Position numbers and translations under genes: made by a program
Notes under the pieces: model-generated
The model's input: the letters and a program-made list of their open reading frames with translations, nothing else
Databases searched by the model: none
Told to the model about the DNA's origin: nothing
Assembly: GCA_002401385.1 (NCBI GenBank)
Contig: NVSY01000008.1
Span: 52,110-57,426 of the forward strand
Origin: Flavobacteriaceae bacterium
GTDB lineage: Bacteria > Bacteroidota > Bacteroidia > Flavobacteriales > Flavobacteriaceae
Reading direction: 5' to 3'
Length of the DNA: 5,317 nt
In this document: one piece after another, positions 4,812 to 5,317 of the stretch
Position numbering within the stretch: the first letter of the stretch is position 1
Layout of the letters: each line of letters opens with the position of its first letter

Positions 4812-5317
4812 TATTGCAGTTTTTTTATCATTTTTTTTGCATTTCTCATGGACGGATTTAATTTAACGGCTGTTTTATAATTAGTCAAAGCCAAGGCCGT
4901 GTCCCCATTTTTAAGATAGGCTTCTCCTAAACTATCATATACATTATAACTCTCTGGATGCAGCGCAACATTTATTTTGAAATACATGATGGCTTTTAGG
5001 ATAGAATCATGTTTTAATTCCTTATATCCTTTGCTGTTCCAATCATTCTCGTTTATAATTGGGCTAAGGCTGTCTTGTTTTTGAATATTTAAATAAGCAT
5101 CAACTGCTTTGTCATAATTTCCTGAGTCGAGATACTCGTATGCAAATTTAAAACTATTCGGTATTTTTTTATAGATTATCGGGATACTATCTGTATTTGA
5201 TTTTTTTAATACATGAATGCTGATAGGAGTATTTTGCAAATCAAATTCTATTTTTTGATTGATTTCTTTGATATAAAAATCAGTAGAGTTCATTTGTATT
5301 GGTTGAATGTCTTTTAG
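4811..5317 (-). CDS. TPR-tailed protein, probable serine hydrolase C-terminus (partial)
   Basis: The frame is open to the window edge, so this 168-residue piece is the C-terminal end of a longer protein; the ATG at 5293-5291 is probably internal. Residues 1-53 of the fragment (LKDIQPIQ…FYIKEINQKIEF…SIPIIYKKIP) look like the small beta domain (DUF3471-like) that follows a class C beta-lactamase/PBP4*-type serine hydrolase domain in many Bacteroidetes proteins. Then come about three TPR-like helix pairs: SFKFAYEYLDSGNYDKAVDA (from about 55), WNSKGYKELKHDSILKAIMY (from about 93), and the best one, VYDSLGEAYLKNGDTALALT (from about 126) followed by NYKTAVKLNP. The TPRs suggest protein-protein contacts. 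The hydrolase domain itself, and therefore any Ser-x-x-Lys active site, lies outside the window, so that assignment is inference; another TPR protein is possible. Its stop is coupled to the DinB-family gene. Confidence 0.82.
   Translation of the reverse strand, partial: LKDIQPIQMNSTDFYIKEINQKIEFDLQNTPISIHVLKKSNTDSIPIIYKKIPNSFKFAYEYLDSGNYDKAVDAYLNIQKQDSLSPIINENDWNSKGYKELKHDSILKAIMYFKINVALHPESYNVYDSLGEAYLKNGDTALALTNYKTAVKLNPSMRNAKKMIKKLQ

Noticed and set aside
1..5317. tRNA, rRNA, CRISPR, insertion sequence or defence system
   Set aside because: I saw no cloverleaf, regular repeat array, transposase motif or terminal inverted repeats on either strand; the coding density is explained by the genes listed.

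Overview
The window is AT-rich, and its coding and regulatory style points to a member of the Bacteroidetes, most likely a Flavobacteriaceae species. Ribosome binding is A-rich, with no clear Shine-Dalgarno sequences. There is a TAnnTTTG-type -7 promoter box. The protein families are also typical of flavobacteria: a PrcB-like lipoprotein, CsaA, DUF962, a YfiT/DinB protein and a TPR-tailed probable serine hydrolase. The species assignment is inference, because no rRNA or other marker gene is present.

Layout. (1) 1-648, plus strand: a transaldolase/fructose-6-phosphate-aldolase-family gene that lacks only about two N-terminal codons, followed by a strong intrinsic terminator at 671-702. (2) 2457-757, minus strand: a compact run read in the order DUF962/Mpo1-like membrane protein, a decayed secreted-protein gene, csaA, and a PrcB-like lipoprotein. 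The junctions are a 4-bp overlap, 9 nt and 48 nt, which looks like one transcription unit with a possible extra promoter before the lipoprotein. (3) 2458-2640: a divergent intergenic region with a perfect TATATTTG box for the rightward gene and a small dyad cluster. (4) 2641-4275, plus strand: a ChoD-like GMC flavoprotein oxidoreductase. (5) 5317-4272, minus strand: the C-terminal part of a TPR protein, probably a serine hydrolase tail, whose stop overlaps the start of a YfiT-like DinB metal-dependent protein. The DinB stop overlaps the GMC stop in a convergent arrangement.

The most notable item is at 1609-2002, which a simple gene caller would leave as an empty 400-bp gap. It is the readable remnant of a small secreted protein: a signal peptide followed by a carboxypeptidase-regulatory-like beta domain. 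It seems broken by three small lesions: a start codon apparently changed from ATG to ATA within an ancestral ATGA stop/start overlap, a one-base loss after the signal peptide, and a one-base loss in an A run. No large new system (CRISPR, defence island, mobile element, RNA gene) is visible; the rest is ordinary chromosomal housekeeping and accessory metabolism. A lipid theme is possible but unproven: a DUF962 2-hydroxy-fatty-acid dioxygenase-like protein sits divergent to a sterol-oxidase-like flavoenzyme.
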